From the NCBI GenBank assembly GCA_964605235.1, contig CAZSBB010000017.1, positions 1 through 64,000 of the forward strand: a DNA stretch of 64,000 nt, in the 5' to 3' direction. Below are positions 51,555 through 61,200 of the stretch, in pieces. The notes beneath the pieces are model-generated. The model was given only the letters and a program-made list of their open reading frames with translations. It was not told the origin of the DNA and ran no database searches. Position numbers and translations under genes: made by a program. This DNA is from CAZSBB01 sp964605235. Its GTDB lineage: Bacteria; Planctomycetota; Phycisphaerae; Phycisphaerales; Phycisphaeraceae. Position 1 is the stretch's first letter. The number at the start of each line of letters is the position of its first letter.

Positions 51555-53173
51555 GGAGTGACGCCGAGGTGGCGCTGTTGGTTGGCGCGGACGCGCTGGA
51601 TCAGGCGCTGTGCGTTGCGGCCCAGCACCTGGCGTTTCTGCTCCAGGGGCAGGCGGGAGTAGACGATCCAGCCCAGTTGCGGGCGGGGGTCGCGCATGGG
51701 CAGGTCCGAGCCATACATCACCCGGTCGACGCCGGCGCCTTGCACGAGATAGTCGATGATCCCGCCGCAGGTGGGCGTGAGCGTGGGCTCAATCATGAAG
51801 TTGGGGAAGCGCTGCGCCAGTTCGATCGCGGTGTCCGCCACCGCATAGCTTGAACCGCAGTGGTAGGCGACGACGGTGAGGTTGGGAAAGCGCTCACAGA
51901 CGGAGGCGAACTCGTCGGGTTTGTACCATTTGAAAGGGTGGAAGCCGGTGTACAGTCCGCGTTCGTTGCCAAACTCCCACCAGCAGTTGTAGCGAGGATC
52001 GTCATAGGCGATGCCGTATTGCGGATAAGGCTTGAGGCCCAGCATGCGCGGGTCGGCATAGGCGGCTTCCATCTGCTGGCGCATGGCGTCGGCGTCGTCG
52101 TGCAGGACATCAAAGGTCGCCAGGCCCCAGAAGAAATCAGGATCGAAGTCGAGCGCGGCGGTGACGTGTTCGTTGCCGCGCAACGCGTGGGCGCCGACCG
52201 TACCCAGCCAGCTCATCACGCCGATGCCGTCGACGCCCATGCGGCGGGCGAGTTTGCGTACGCCGGCGGGGCCGCCATCGTGCATGGGGTACGCGCCGCC
52301 CCCGCCGTGGAGACCTTCGGGCAGAATGTGGGCGTGCATGTCCAGTGTGAGACAGGGCAGGGGCAGTCCCTGACGCGCTGCCGCCATGATTTCGTCTTCC
52401 TGCGGGTTGGTGACGTGGCGCGGCGGGGTCAGCCCATGCAGCAGCCGGGTGAGATTGCCGCCGGCGATCTTGGCTTTGGTCGTCTCCGGCAGGTCCGCCC
52501 AGTCGATGTAGCAGCGATGCGCCCCGGCCGACATCTGCGGGGCGTTGCTGGCGAAAAGCAACTGGTCTTCGCAGCCCTTGCCCACCAGCCATTCCACCGC
52601 GTTGTTCACCTGGAAATGGTCGAACGCCAGATGCAGATTGCGGAAACTGAGCACCAGCGGCAGCACTTCGCGGGCCTTGCTCCACCACGCCCCGCGCAGC
52701 AGCAGCGGCAGGTCGGGATAACGCTGGGCGAGCCACTCCACGCCGGCGGCATCCATTTCCTCGTTGTAGTTGAGAATGGTCAGCGTGCGGGTCCGCGCCA
52801 ACTCGACGAACAAGCCCTGACTGGTGCTCGACTGCACCGACCAGCCGTTGGTCTTGGGATGGATGATGGCCGCGCGCACATCGGCCCGCTGCATCTGCTC
52901 GACAAACGCGGCCGGGGCGGGGAAATCATCCGTCCAGTGCGGATGGGCGTTCCACACCGGAAACAGGTGGTCATAGGGCTTAAGTGTTTCCACCAGCAGC
53001 CGATTCTCGTACATGGCGTCAAACAGCGTCTGGCTGGTGCTGGTGACCAGCGCGCCGCTGATGGAACAATGCGCCAACTCCGCCAGCAGGTGGTCCAGCG
53101 ACCAGGGATGTTTGCCATGGTCCTTGGGACGCGGACCAAACCGGGTGAAGGCGTCGAAGTAGAGCAGATTCAT
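51551..53173 (-). CDS. Double-length amidohydrolase (two amidohydrolase-2-type domains, N-terminal one degenerate)
   Basis: A 540-residue protein made of two similar TIM-barrel amidohydrolase domains. The C-terminal domain (about 270-540) is intact: metal His280 and His282 in TLDMHAHI, and the late Asp in VMYGSDLPMRDP with GRNAQRLIQ at the end, the usual pattern of ACMSD/isomerase-type members. The N-terminal domain (1-265) keeps the fold (YFDAFTRFGP, then LLFASNAPQMSAG, IAGGNLTRLLHGL) but has Phe9 and Arg11 in place of the two His, and Asn in place of the Asp. It is therefore probably inactive and may be a partner domain. It overlaps the pseudouridine synthase gene by four bases. The reaction is unknown; relatives decarboxylate or hydrolyse small acids. 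Confidence 0.83.
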   Translation of the reverse strand: MNLLYFDAFTRFGPRPKDHGKHPWSLDHLLAELAHCSISGALVTSTSQTLFDAMYENRLLVETLKPYDHLFPVWNAHPHWTDDFPAPAAFVEQMQRADVRAAIIHPKTNGWSVQSSTSQGLFVELARTRTLTILNYNEEMDAAGVEWLAQRYPDLPLLLRGAWWSKAREVLPLVLSFRNLHLAFDHFQVNNAVEWLVGKGCEDQLLFASNAPQMSAGAHRCYIDWADLPETTKAKIAGGNLTRLLHGLTPPRHVTNPQEDEIMAAARQGLPLPCLTLDMHAHILPEGLHGGGGAYPMHDGGPAGVRKLARRMGVDGIGVMSWLGTVGAHALRGNEHVTAALDFDPDFFWGLATFDVLHDDADAMRQQMEAAYADPRMLGLKPYPQYGIAYDDPRYNCWWEFGNERGLYTGFHPFKWYKPDEFASVCERFPNLTVVAYHCGSSYAVADTAIELAQRFPNFMIEPTLTPTCGGIIDYLVQGAGVDRVMYGSDLPMRDPRPQLGWIVYSRLPLEQKRQVLGRNAQRLIQRVRANQQRHLGVTP

Positions 53174-53268
53174 GGATGCATCCAGCCAGAGGGTACAGAT
53201 CAGCCACAGGCGGCATGATACGTCAATGCGATCGGTGGGGGTAAACCAGGAATCTCCCCGCCTGCCCA

Positions 53269-53298
53269 TTGCACCGAGCGCCGCCGGTTCTCTACAAT
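53269..53298 (+). promoter_or_regulatory. Predicted promoter of recN
   Basis: TTGCAC (53269-53274) and TACAAT (53293-53298) are spaced by 18 bp and lie 49 bp upstream of the recN start. The spacer to the divergent amidohydrolase is 174 bp. Confidence 0.5.
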
Positions 53299-53347
53299 CC
53301 CCAGCGCTCGGTGGTCAACCCATTCCCTATCGGCAGGCGGCGAACGG

Positions 53348-55111
53348 ATGCTCCGCGAACTGCATATCTCCAATCTGGCGGTGATCGAGGATGTCAGCCT
53401 GGAACTGGATGAAGGCTTCAATTGCTTCACCGGCCAGACCGGCGCGGGCAAGAGCCTGATCCTGGGCGCCTTCGAGACGCTGCTGGGCCTGCGCGGCGGC
53501 GGGGCGGACCTGCTGCGTCCCGGCGCTGACGAAGCCCGGGTGTCCGGCTTGTTCGAACTGCATGACCCACACATCGCCCGCGAAATCAGCACGCTGCTGG
53601 ATGAACCGCTTGAACCCGGCAGCGCCGGCGCGCAACTGCTGATCACCCGCAAAATTTTCGCCTCCGGCCGCTCCAGCCACAGCGTCAACGGCCAGCCGGT
53701 CACCGCCGGCATGGTCAAGCAACTGGGGCAGGCGCTGGTGGACATCCATGGCCAGCACGATCACCAGTACCTGCTCAAGCCGGGCAACCAACTGCTGATA
53801 CTCGACCGCTTTGCCGAGCTGTTCGAGCTGCGCCAGCAATACACCCACGCTCATGCCCGGCTGCGCGAGCTGTTCGGACGCCGCGCGGAGTTGCTGGGCT
53901 CCGACACGCTTCGTCGCCAGCAACTGGAGTTGTATGAGTTCCAGGCCCAGGAGATCGATGACGCCGCGCCGCTGGCGGGCGAGCATCCGGAACTGGAGGC
54001 GCGGTTTCGATTGCTCAGCAACTTGAGCAAGGTGCGCGCCGATGCCGGGCAGGCCCACGCGGCGCTGTACGAAGCGGATGGCTCGGTGCTTGAGCGCTTG
54101 CAGATAATCGTCCACGTGCTGCGCGATCTGGCGGAAATGGATGAAGACCTGCACGACACGGCCGAGCAGATCCGTTCCGCCACGCTGCTGCTGCAGGAAG
54201 GGGCGTACGACCTGGGGCGGTATCTGGATCGGCTGGAACTCGACCCCGCCGAGCTGGCGGAAGTGGAGCAGCGGCTGAATCTGCTCAATCGTCTGGCGAG
54301 CAAATACGGCCCGCGCCCCGGCGTGCCCGTGGAGGACGATCCCAACGATCCGCTGGCGGCGGTGCTGGCGTACCGCGCCCAGATCGAAAGTGAAATCCTG
54401 AAGCTCCGCAGCGAACAGAATGACCTGGCGGGCATGGATCGACAGGTGGAACTGGCGCGGCGGGAAGTCGAAAACCTGGGCGCTCAGCTCAGCGCTCAAC
54501 GGCGTTCCGCATTCGACAAACTAGCCCCGCTGGTGGCGCGGGAACTCAAACAACTGGGCATGCCTGACGCCGAGCTGGCGGCCCAGTGGGATCCCGCCGG
54601 GGGCGACGGGGAGGATGCCCCGGGCAGCGCCACCGGCTTTGAAACGCTGGAACTGCTGGTGCGCACCAACCCCGGCCAACCCGCCCGCCCGCTGCGCAAG
54701 ATCGCCAGCGGCGGCGAGCTGTCGCGCATCATGCTGGCGCTCAAGAGCATCCTCGCCGACGCCGACCGCGTCAGCGTGCTGGTGTTCGACGAGATCGACG
54801 CCAACATCGGCGGGCGGCTGGGTGCGGTCATCGGCCAGAAGCTGCGGGCGCTGGCGCAGCGGCAGCGCCATCAGGCGCCGCACCAGATTCTGTGCATCAC
54901 CCATCTGCCGCAGATCGCCGCCTGGGCCAACCGTCATCTGCGCATCAGCAAAGCCGTGGAGGGCAAGGGCAAGAGTCGCACCACCCGCACGACCGTGGCG
55001 GCGCTGGAAGGCGATCAGCGCGTGGCGGAACTGGCGGAAATGCTCGCCGGGGCGGATGTGACCGCCACCACCCGCAAGCAGGTCGCGGAGATGCTCGCCG
55101 CGGCGCGGTGA
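53348..55111 (+). CDS. recN: DNA repair protein RecN
   Basis: An SMC-like ATPase of double-strand break repair. The 587-residue protein has Walker A at 29-36 (GQTGAGKS) just after MLRELHISNLAVIEDV, the loop LVDIHGQHDHQYLL, a central coiled-coil region (about 170-440) and the ABC signature ASGGELSRIMLALKS with Walker B VLVFDEIDANIGG near the C-terminus, and CITHLPQIAA. Length and motif order are typical. Start ATG 53348 aligns with family starts and a promoter lies 50 bp upstream. The gene is convergent with the bifunctional-nuclease gene, with an inverted repeat between. Confidence 0.95.
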   Translation: MLRELHISNLAVIEDVSLELDEGFNCFTGQTGAGKSLILGAFETLLGLRGGGADLLRPGADEARVSGLFELHDPHIAREISTLLDEPLEPGSAGAQLLITRKIFASGRSSHSVNGQPVTAGMVKQLGQALVDIHGQHDHQYLLKPGNQLLILDRFAELFELRQQYTHAHARLRELFGRRAELLGSDTLRRQQLELYEFQAQEIDDAAPLAGEHPELEARFRLLSNLSKVRADAGQAHAALYEADGSVLERLQIIVHVLRDLAEMDEDLHDTAEQIRSATLLLQEGAYDLGRYLDRLELDPAELAEVEQRLNLLNRLASKYGPRPGVPVEDDPNDPLAAVLAYRAQIESEILKLRSEQNDLAGMDRQVELARREVENLGAQLSAQRRSAFDKLAPLVARELKQLGMPDAELAAQWDPAGGDGEDAPGSATGFETLELLVRTNPGQPARPLRKIASGGELSRIMLALKSILADADRVSVLVFDEIDANIGGRLGAVIGQKLRALAQRQRHQAPHQILCITHLPQIAAWANRHLRISKAVEGKGKSRTTRTTVAALEGDQRVAELAEMLAGADVTATTRKQVAEMLAAAR

Positions 55112-55238
55112 GTTGGCGCGCAGCGCTGCTGAAGTGGCATTCAACGAGCCGGAAGCGTGCGCGACGGGAAGGGTCAACTTACGCCAGGAACATTCGGCAA
55201 TTCCGCCACATGATGGCAACCCCGCGCCCTACCCGGCG

Positions 55239-55273
55239 CTGACGCTTGCAGCTCGTTGCGCAGCAAGCGTCAG
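55239..55273. repeat. Perfect 11-bp inverted repeat between convergent recN and the nuclease gene
   Basis: CTGACGCTTGC (55239-55249) and GCAAGCGTCAG (55263-55273) form a hairpin that overlaps the stop of the minus-strand gene at 55270. No T tract flanks it, so it may stabilise both mRNA ends. Confidence 0.7.
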
Positions 55274-55737
55274 GCGTCATCCTCGTCATCCGGTTCGCCC
55301 AGACCTTCATCCTCCGCATTGCTGGCAGGATCGGCTTCCGGCGGACGGCAGGCTTCCTCCAGCACATGCTCGGCAACGTAAATGGGCACGCCCTGGCTGG
55401 CGCCCAGCGCGATGGCGTCGCTGGGGCGGCTGTCGATGTCCAGCGTCTGGCCATCGTGCTCGAGGATCAGGCGGGCGAAGAAGGTGCTGTCGCGCAGGTC
55501 ATTGATGAGAATGCGCACGACCCGCGCCCCGAGCCGGCGAATGATTTCCGCCAGCAGTTCATGCGTCTGGGGGCGCGGGGGTTGTTGTTCCATCAGTCGG
55601 CGTTCGATCGCCATGGCTTCGTTGGGGCCGATGGCGATGGGGAAGGTGCGCTCACCGTCCACCTCGCGCAGTTCCAGAATGTGCGAGTCATACTGCTCGC
55701 GGATCAGGATGCGCGACAGTTCCATTCGCACGGGCAT
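55270..55737 (-). CDS. Bifunctional nuclease-domain protein (DUF151/BFN family)
   Basis: A 155-residue protein of the BFN family, with ILRELDGxRxFPIxIGPNEA-like sequence (VDGERTFPIAIGPNEAMAIER), LAEIIRRLGARVVRILIND and RPSDAIALGASQGVPIYVAEHVLEEA. Members have RNase/DNase activity in plants and are of unclear role in bacteria. The last 25 residues are acidic (DEGLGEPDDEDDA), an extension beyond the core. Convergent with recN. Start 55737. Confidence 0.88.
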   Translation of the reverse strand: MPVRMELSRILIREQYDSHILELREVDGERTFPIAIGPNEAMAIERRLMEQQPPRPQTHELLAEIIRRLGARVVRILINDLRDSTFFARLILEHDGQTLDIDSRPSDAIALGASQGVPIYVAEHVLEEACRPPEADPASNAEDEGLGEPDDEDDA

Positions 55738-55797
55738 GACTTGACCTTTCGCAAGCGTGCCGACCAGAAACCGCAGGATCGACTGCTGACTATAGGC

Positions 55798-56829
55798 TTA
55801 CCGTCCCATCAGGTGTTCAAGGATCGCCATTTCCAGCGCTTCATAATCGCGGCTGGCGGCACACTGCTGCTGAATCTTCCAGTCGAAGGTGCGGACTTTC
55901 TCGACCAGCGTCAGGAAGATGCGGCGGCTGTTTTCCAAGTGCCTGGTGGCGACGGCGGCCTTCTGCGTGCGCATGGCTTTGACGTCGAAGGCGACCATGC
56001 CGATGTTGTAGAACTTCGCCTGTTCGAGCACGCGCACCTGGTTGAACGCGACGCGCAGGTTGGCGGCGCCGAAGCTCTTGTCCTGGTCGTATTTCAAGCC
56101 GTTCTGGTCGTTCAGGTGCACGGACCAGAGCTTGTTCATGCCCAGGGCGAACGCCATGTCGTCGGCAGGATCGAGGCCGGCCAGCAGCGAGTGCGCGGTT
56201 TCGATCAGCCCCCCGACGCGGGCGGGATCGGCGGTGCGGCTGGCGAGCGCCAGGGCGTGGCCGATGGTCGGCAGGTAGGCGAGGTCCATCGGTTCGTTGG
56301 GCTTGGGTTCGATGGCGATGCGGACCTGCGGGTCATGCGCCAGCACGGCATTGATGGCTTCCACCAGATGCTCGTGCGCCACGACGGGGTCTTTGGCCTC
56401 GCGGATGTAGGTGCCTTCGCGCGCCAGCCAGAGCACCAGCAGATCGGTGCCCATGATGCGGCAGAGGTCGGCACAGCGCTTGGCGCGGTCGATCGCCCAC
56501 CTGCGGACCTTCGGGTCATTGGCGGTGAAGGCGCCGTCGATGCCGCGCGGGTCCTCCCAGAGTCGGGGGGCGACGATTTCGGCGACCAGGCCTTCGCCGT
56601 CGAGCAGTTTGCGGAACTTTTTGGCGGCCGCGTCCACCTGTTTGGGGGACTTCTGCTCCAGGCCGGGCACCACATCATCATCGTGGAGCATCATGCCGTC
56701 GTACCCCAGCTTTTTGAAGAGCTTGAGTTTCTTGCCGAACGCCACCGCCGGGCGCACGGTCGGGCCGAACGGGTCCGCGCCTTCATGGATGTTCCAGGGG
56801 CCGAAGGTGAAGCGATATGTGCCAGCCAT
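55798..56829 (-). CDS. xylA: Xylose isomerase
   Basis: Interconverts D-xylose and D-xylulose. The 343-residue TIM-barrel protein carries the actinobacterial-type xylose isomerase motifs: FTFGPWNIHEGADPFG near the start, MLHDDDVVPG (metal/His region), IEPKPNEPMDLAYLP (Glu and Lys of the active site) and SVHLNDQNGLKYDQDKSFG (Asp ligands; the family has HIDLNGQHGIKYDQDLVFG). It is shorter than most XylA (about 385) but retains all these blocks. ATG 56829 starts at MAGTYRFTFG; an in-frame extension upstream has no similarity. It stands alone, divergent from the RND efflux genes. The FGGY kinase at 4.8 kb could act as its kinase but is unlinked. Confidence 0.82.
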   Translation of the reverse strand: MAGTYRFTFGPWNIHEGADPFGPTVRPAVAFGKKLKLFKKLGYDGMMLHDDDVVPGLEQKSPKQVDAAAKKFRKLLDGEGLVAEIVAPRLWEDPRGIDGAFTANDPKVRRWAIDRAKRCADLCRIMGTDLLVLWLAREGTYIREAKDPVVAHEHLVEAINAVLAHDPQVRIAIEPKPNEPMDLAYLPTIGHALALASRTADPARVGGLIETAHSLLAGLDPADDMAFALGMNKLWSVHLNDQNGLKYDQDKSFGAANLRVAFNQVRVLEQAKFYNIGMVAFDVKAMRTQKAAVATRHLENSRRIFLTLVEKVRTFDWKIQQQCAASRDYEALEMAILEHLMGR

Positions 56830-56883
56830 GATGAGGAATCCTTGCTTTTTAAGACCAAGACAGACTTTGTCCGGCGGGGTGTC

Positions 56884-56889
56884 TATACT
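56884..56889 (+). promoter_or_regulatory. Possible -10 element (TATACT) of the efflux operon
   Basis: TATACT lies 64 bp upstream of the adaptor start; the best -35 at 17 bp (CAGACT) is weak. It is within the 123-bp spacer shared with divergent xylA. Confidence 0.3.
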
Positions 56890-56952
56890 AGCGGGTTCAC
56901 TCGGGCAAGGCATCTTGCCTGAAGCTTGTGATGCGTAGTGATGGGTGTCTTT

Positions 56953-58146
56953 ATGAAGCAGTTGACGGTCAAGATGCGGGGCCTGGTGTTGTTTTGCTGC
57001 CTGCTGCTGACGGCGGCGGCGCATGGCGAGGACGAGCAGAAACCTGCCGAGAAACCCGCAGGTGGTGGGGGGGGACCGCCCCCGGCGCTGGTGCGGCTGG
57101 GCGCGGTGGAGCAACCCACGCTGCAGGCCCGCTGGGACGTGATCGGCCGACTGCGCGAGCTGCGCCAGGCGGTGGTGGCGGCCGAGCAATCGGGCCGAGT
57201 GGTGGCGATGCAGGCCGAGGAAGGCGATCGCATGGTCGCGAACCAGACCGTGCTCGCGCAGATTGACGATGTCTGGGCGAAGCTGCGGTTGCAGCGTGCC
57301 CAGGCGGATCTGGCGTCGGCGCAGGCGTCGGTGCAGGAAGTGAAGGCGGGGCTGGAGCAGAACCGGCGGGATGCCGAGTATCTGACGCAGTTGCGCGAGC
57401 AGGGCTCGGCGCCGCGCAAGGAATACGAAGACGCGCTGGCGAAAGTCAAGGAATACGAAGCCCGCTTAAGCAGCAGTGAAGCCCAGGTGCTGGCCGCCCA
57501 GGCGGAGTTGGCGCAGATCAAGGAAGAACTCGACCGGTTGGCGGTGCGGGCGCCCTTCGATGGCGTGGTGGTGCGCAAGCTCACCGAAGTGGGTCAGTGG
57601 CTCAACAGCGGCGCCGCGGTGGCGGAAGTGATCTCCACCGGCGCGATTGATGTGGTGGTGGACGTGCCCGAGCAATTCATCAACCTGATCAAGCTGGATC
57701 AGGAGATCGAGGTTTACATCGAAGCCATCAAACAGGATGTCGTGGGCAAGGTGGCGGCGGTGGTGCCCCGGACCTCCGGCATGGCGCGGACGTTTCCGGT
57801 CAAAATACGCCTGGCGAACGCGGATGGTCAGCTCAAGGCGGGCATGAGTGCGGTCGCTCACATTCCCACCGATGAAGCCAAACCGACCCTGACCGTGCCG
57901 CGTGACGCGGTGCTGCGCGATGTCAACGGCGCCCGCATCTGGGTCAGTCTCAACGGCGTGGGCATGCCGGTGGACGTGCGGCTGCTGTTCGGCGTCAATG
58001 GACGCTATGCCGTGGAGCAGCGCCCCGGCGGCGCCCCGCTGGCGCCGGGCATGCCGGTGGTCATCGAAGGCGCCGAGCGGCTTTTCCCCGGTCAGCCACT
58101 CCAGCCCATCGGGCCAGCCACGGCGACTGACGCACCCAACCCGTAG
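56953..58146 (+). CDS. RND efflux periplasmic adaptor subunit (HlyD/AcrA family)
   Basis: A 397-residue membrane fusion protein. The N-terminus is a signal segment (MKQLTVKMRGLVLFCCLLLTAAAHG), then a proline-rich linker with a Gly-Gly run, a barrel-sandwich domain split by a long coiled-coil hairpin (about 115-195, RAQADLASAQASVQEVKAGLEQN and the DALAKVKEYEARL arm), and a beta-barrel (VRAPFDGVVVRKLTEVGQWLNSG). The ATG at 56953 is tentative; an in-frame ATG lies at 56941. It is followed 82 bp later by the RND permease gene. No TolC-type outer membrane gene is adjacent, so the complex would use an unlinked exit channel. Confidence 0.87.
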   Translation: MKQLTVKMRGLVLFCCLLLTAAAHGEDEQKPAEKPAGGGGGPPPALVRLGAVEQPTLQARWDVIGRLRELRQAVVAAEQSGRVVAMQAEEGDRMVANQTVLAQIDDVWAKLRLQRAQADLASAQASVQEVKAGLEQNRRDAEYLTQLREQGSAPRKEYEDALAKVKEYEARLSSSEAQVLAAQAELAQIKEELDRLAVRAPFDGVVVRKLTEVGQWLNSGAAVAEVISTGAIDVVVDVPEQFINLIKLDQEIEVYIEAIKQDVVGKVAAVVPRTSGMARTFPVKIRLANADGQLKAGMSAVAHIPTDEAKPTLTVPRDAVLRDVNGARIWVSLNGVGMPVDVRLLFGVNGRYAVEQRPGGAPLAPGMPVVIEGAERLFPGQPLQPIGPATATDAPNP

Positions 58147-58228
58147 ACATTTCACACGCCGTCCGTCATTGACTGGTGCTGAACGTGAATGACCGTTCTT
58201 TTATCCTCTTGTCCGTCGGACCCTGACC

Positions 58229-61200
58229 ATGGATTACATTCAGTATTCCATCTCTAATCCGGTCAAGGTGACCGTTGGCGTCATGCTGACGATCCTCTTT
58301 GGCTTCCTCTCCCTGCTGGCGATTCCGGTGCAGCTGGTGCCCGATGTGGATCGGCCGATCATCACCGTGGAAACCGCCTGGACCGGACGCAGCCCCGAAG
58401 AGGTGGAACGGGAGATCATCGAAGAGCAGGAAGACAAACTGCGCGGCCTGAGCAACCTCAAGAAAATGGTCGCCACCGCCAGCCAGGGCAGCGGCAACAT
58501 CGAGTTGGAGTTCTACATCGGCACCAGCATGACTCGCGCCCTGCAGGAAGTGTCCGACAAGCTGCGCGAGGTGCCCAACTATCCCGATGATGTGGATGAG
58601 CCGGTCATCGCCGCCGCCGACACCGCCAGCGAGAACGCCATCGCCTGGATCATCCTCGACGCCCAGGACCCCACGTTCGATCCGCAGACGCTGTTCGACT
58701 TTGCCGACAAACGCATCAAGCCCTATCTGGAGCGCGTGTCGGGCCTGTCGCGCATCAACATCTATGGCGGGCGCGAACGCGAAGTGCAGATTCGCATCGA
58801 TCCCCACCGCCTGGCGCAGCAGGGCATCACCTTCAATCGGTTGGTCGAAGCGCTGCGCACCACCAATGTGAACGTCTCGGCGGGCGATCTGGCGGACGGC
58901 AAGTACGACGTGCGCGTGCGCAGCGTCGGCCAGTATGAAAACCTGGAGGACATCCGCGAAACCGTCATCGCCGACGCCCAGGGCGGGCCGGTGCGGGTCA
59001 AGGACCTGGGCGATGTGGTGCTGACGTTCGAGAAACGCCGGAGCTTCGTGCGCGCCAACGGCCGCAACGCCCTGGCGATCAACGCCATCCGTGAAACCGG
59101 CGCCAACGTGATGAGCGTGATGGAGGAGCTGCGCCAGCGCATCGACTACGTGAATGAGAAAATCCTGCCCAGCTATGAAGGCGATCGCCATCAGATTCGC
59201 CTGCGGCAGGTGTATGACGAAACCGGCTACATTTCCGCCGCCATCGGCTTGGTGCAGAACAACCTGATCATCGGCGGCTCGCTGGCGGGCCTGGTGCTGA
59301 TCTTCTTCCTGCGCACGGTTCGGCCGACGGTGGTGATCTCGCTGTCCATTCCCATCTCCGTCATCGGCACCTTCGTCGCCATGACTGCCTTTGGCCGCAA
59401 CATCAACGTCATCAGTCTGGCGGGCTTGAGTTTTGCCGTGGGCATGGTGGTGGACAACGCCATCGTGGTGCTGGAGAACATCGACCGCCACCTGAATATG
59501 GGCCAGTCACCCAAGCATGCCGCGTACTACGCCACCAAGGAAGTCTGGGGTGCGATCATCGCCTCCACCGGCACCACGCTGGCGGTGTTCGTGCCGGTGC
59601 TGTTTGTCGAGGAGGAAGCCGGGCAGCTCTTCCGCGACATCACGCTGGCGATCTGCGCTGCGGTGAGTCTTTCGCTGATCGTGGCGGTGACGGTCATTCC
59701 CACTGCCTGCGCCCACTGGCTGCGACCCCGGCGGAAACGCGAACACCACACCCGCCTGTACACCCTGCTGCACAGCCTTTTCGGGCTGGCGCCGCTGCTC
59801 AACTGGTTCATCAACAAGTTCGCCAACGGCGTGGCGTTTCTCTGCACCACGGCCTTCACCGCGCGGGTGGGGCGGTGGGCACTGATCATGTTCTTTACCC
59901 TGGGCTCCCTCCTCGGGGCGCGGGCGCTGTATCCGCCAACGACTTATCTGCCCAGCGGCAACAAGAACCTGATCTTCGGCATCATGCTGACCCCGCCGGC
60001 TTACAACCTGGCGCAGAACGAATTCATCGGCGAACGCATCGAAGCGGGCGTCAAGCCCTACTGGGAAGCCCCGGACAACGCCACCGCCACCGCCATTGCC
60101 CCGGTCGTCAACCACTACACCGGCCAGGAGTATCCCCAGGTCCCCGCCATCGACAGCTACTTCTTCGTGTCCTTCGGCGGCACCATTTTCATGGGCTGTT
60201 CCAGCAAAGATTCCGAACTGGTCGCCCCGCTGGGCACCGTGCTGAGCAACTCCATGTCCAGCATTCCCGGCTCCTTCGGCTTCGCGCAGCAGGCGTCGAT
60301 CTTCGGCCGGGGCATCGGCGGCAGCAATAGCGTCGATGTCGAAATCAGCAGCAACGACCTCAACCAGTTGCGCCGCAGCGCCGGGGCGTTCTACATGCAA
60401 CTGGCGCAGCAGTTCGGATTCCAGATGGTGCGGCCCACACCGCTGAACTTCAACCTCGCCGGCCCGGAAATCCGCGTATTGCCGGATTATGTCAAAGCCT
60501 CCGAACTGGGCATCAATATGTCCAACCTCGGGTCGGCGGTCGCCTCGGTGGTCGATGGCACGATCATCGGCGACTACCGCTATGAGGGCGAGTCCATCGA
60601 CCTCCGACTGATTCGTCACCCCAGCGTCCCCCTGGCGCCGGACCTGCTGCCCATGGTGCCCATGGCGTACACCGACCGCAACGGACACTCCGGCATCATC
60701 CCACTGTCCAGCGTCGCCAAGCTGGTGACCACCGATTCGCCCCAGCAGATCCTGCGGATTGAACAGCTGCGCTCCATCCGCTTCCAGGTCACCGCGCCGC
60801 CGGAGGTGCCGCTGGAACAGGCCGCCCAAACCATTGACGACCTTGAGCACAACCTGCGCCAGCAAGGGCAGCTTCCCCCGGATATCGAAGTCAATCAGGC
60901 GGGCACCGCCGACAGCCTCGTGCAGGTGCGCCGCACGATGCTCGGCGAATGGCAGGGCCCGAACATGCAGAGCTTCATATCCATCGGCACCAGCCGGCTC
61001 TTCCTGGCGCTGCTGATCACCTACCTGCTCATGGCGGCGCTCTTCGAGAGCTTCCTGTATCCCTTCGTCATTCTCTTCAGCGTTCCGCTGGCGACCGTCG
61101 GCGGCTTCATGGGCCTGGCGCTGATCCGCCTGCTCGATCCGCTCCAGCAACTGGACATGCTGACCATGCTCGGCTTTGTCATCCTCATCGGTGTGGTGGT

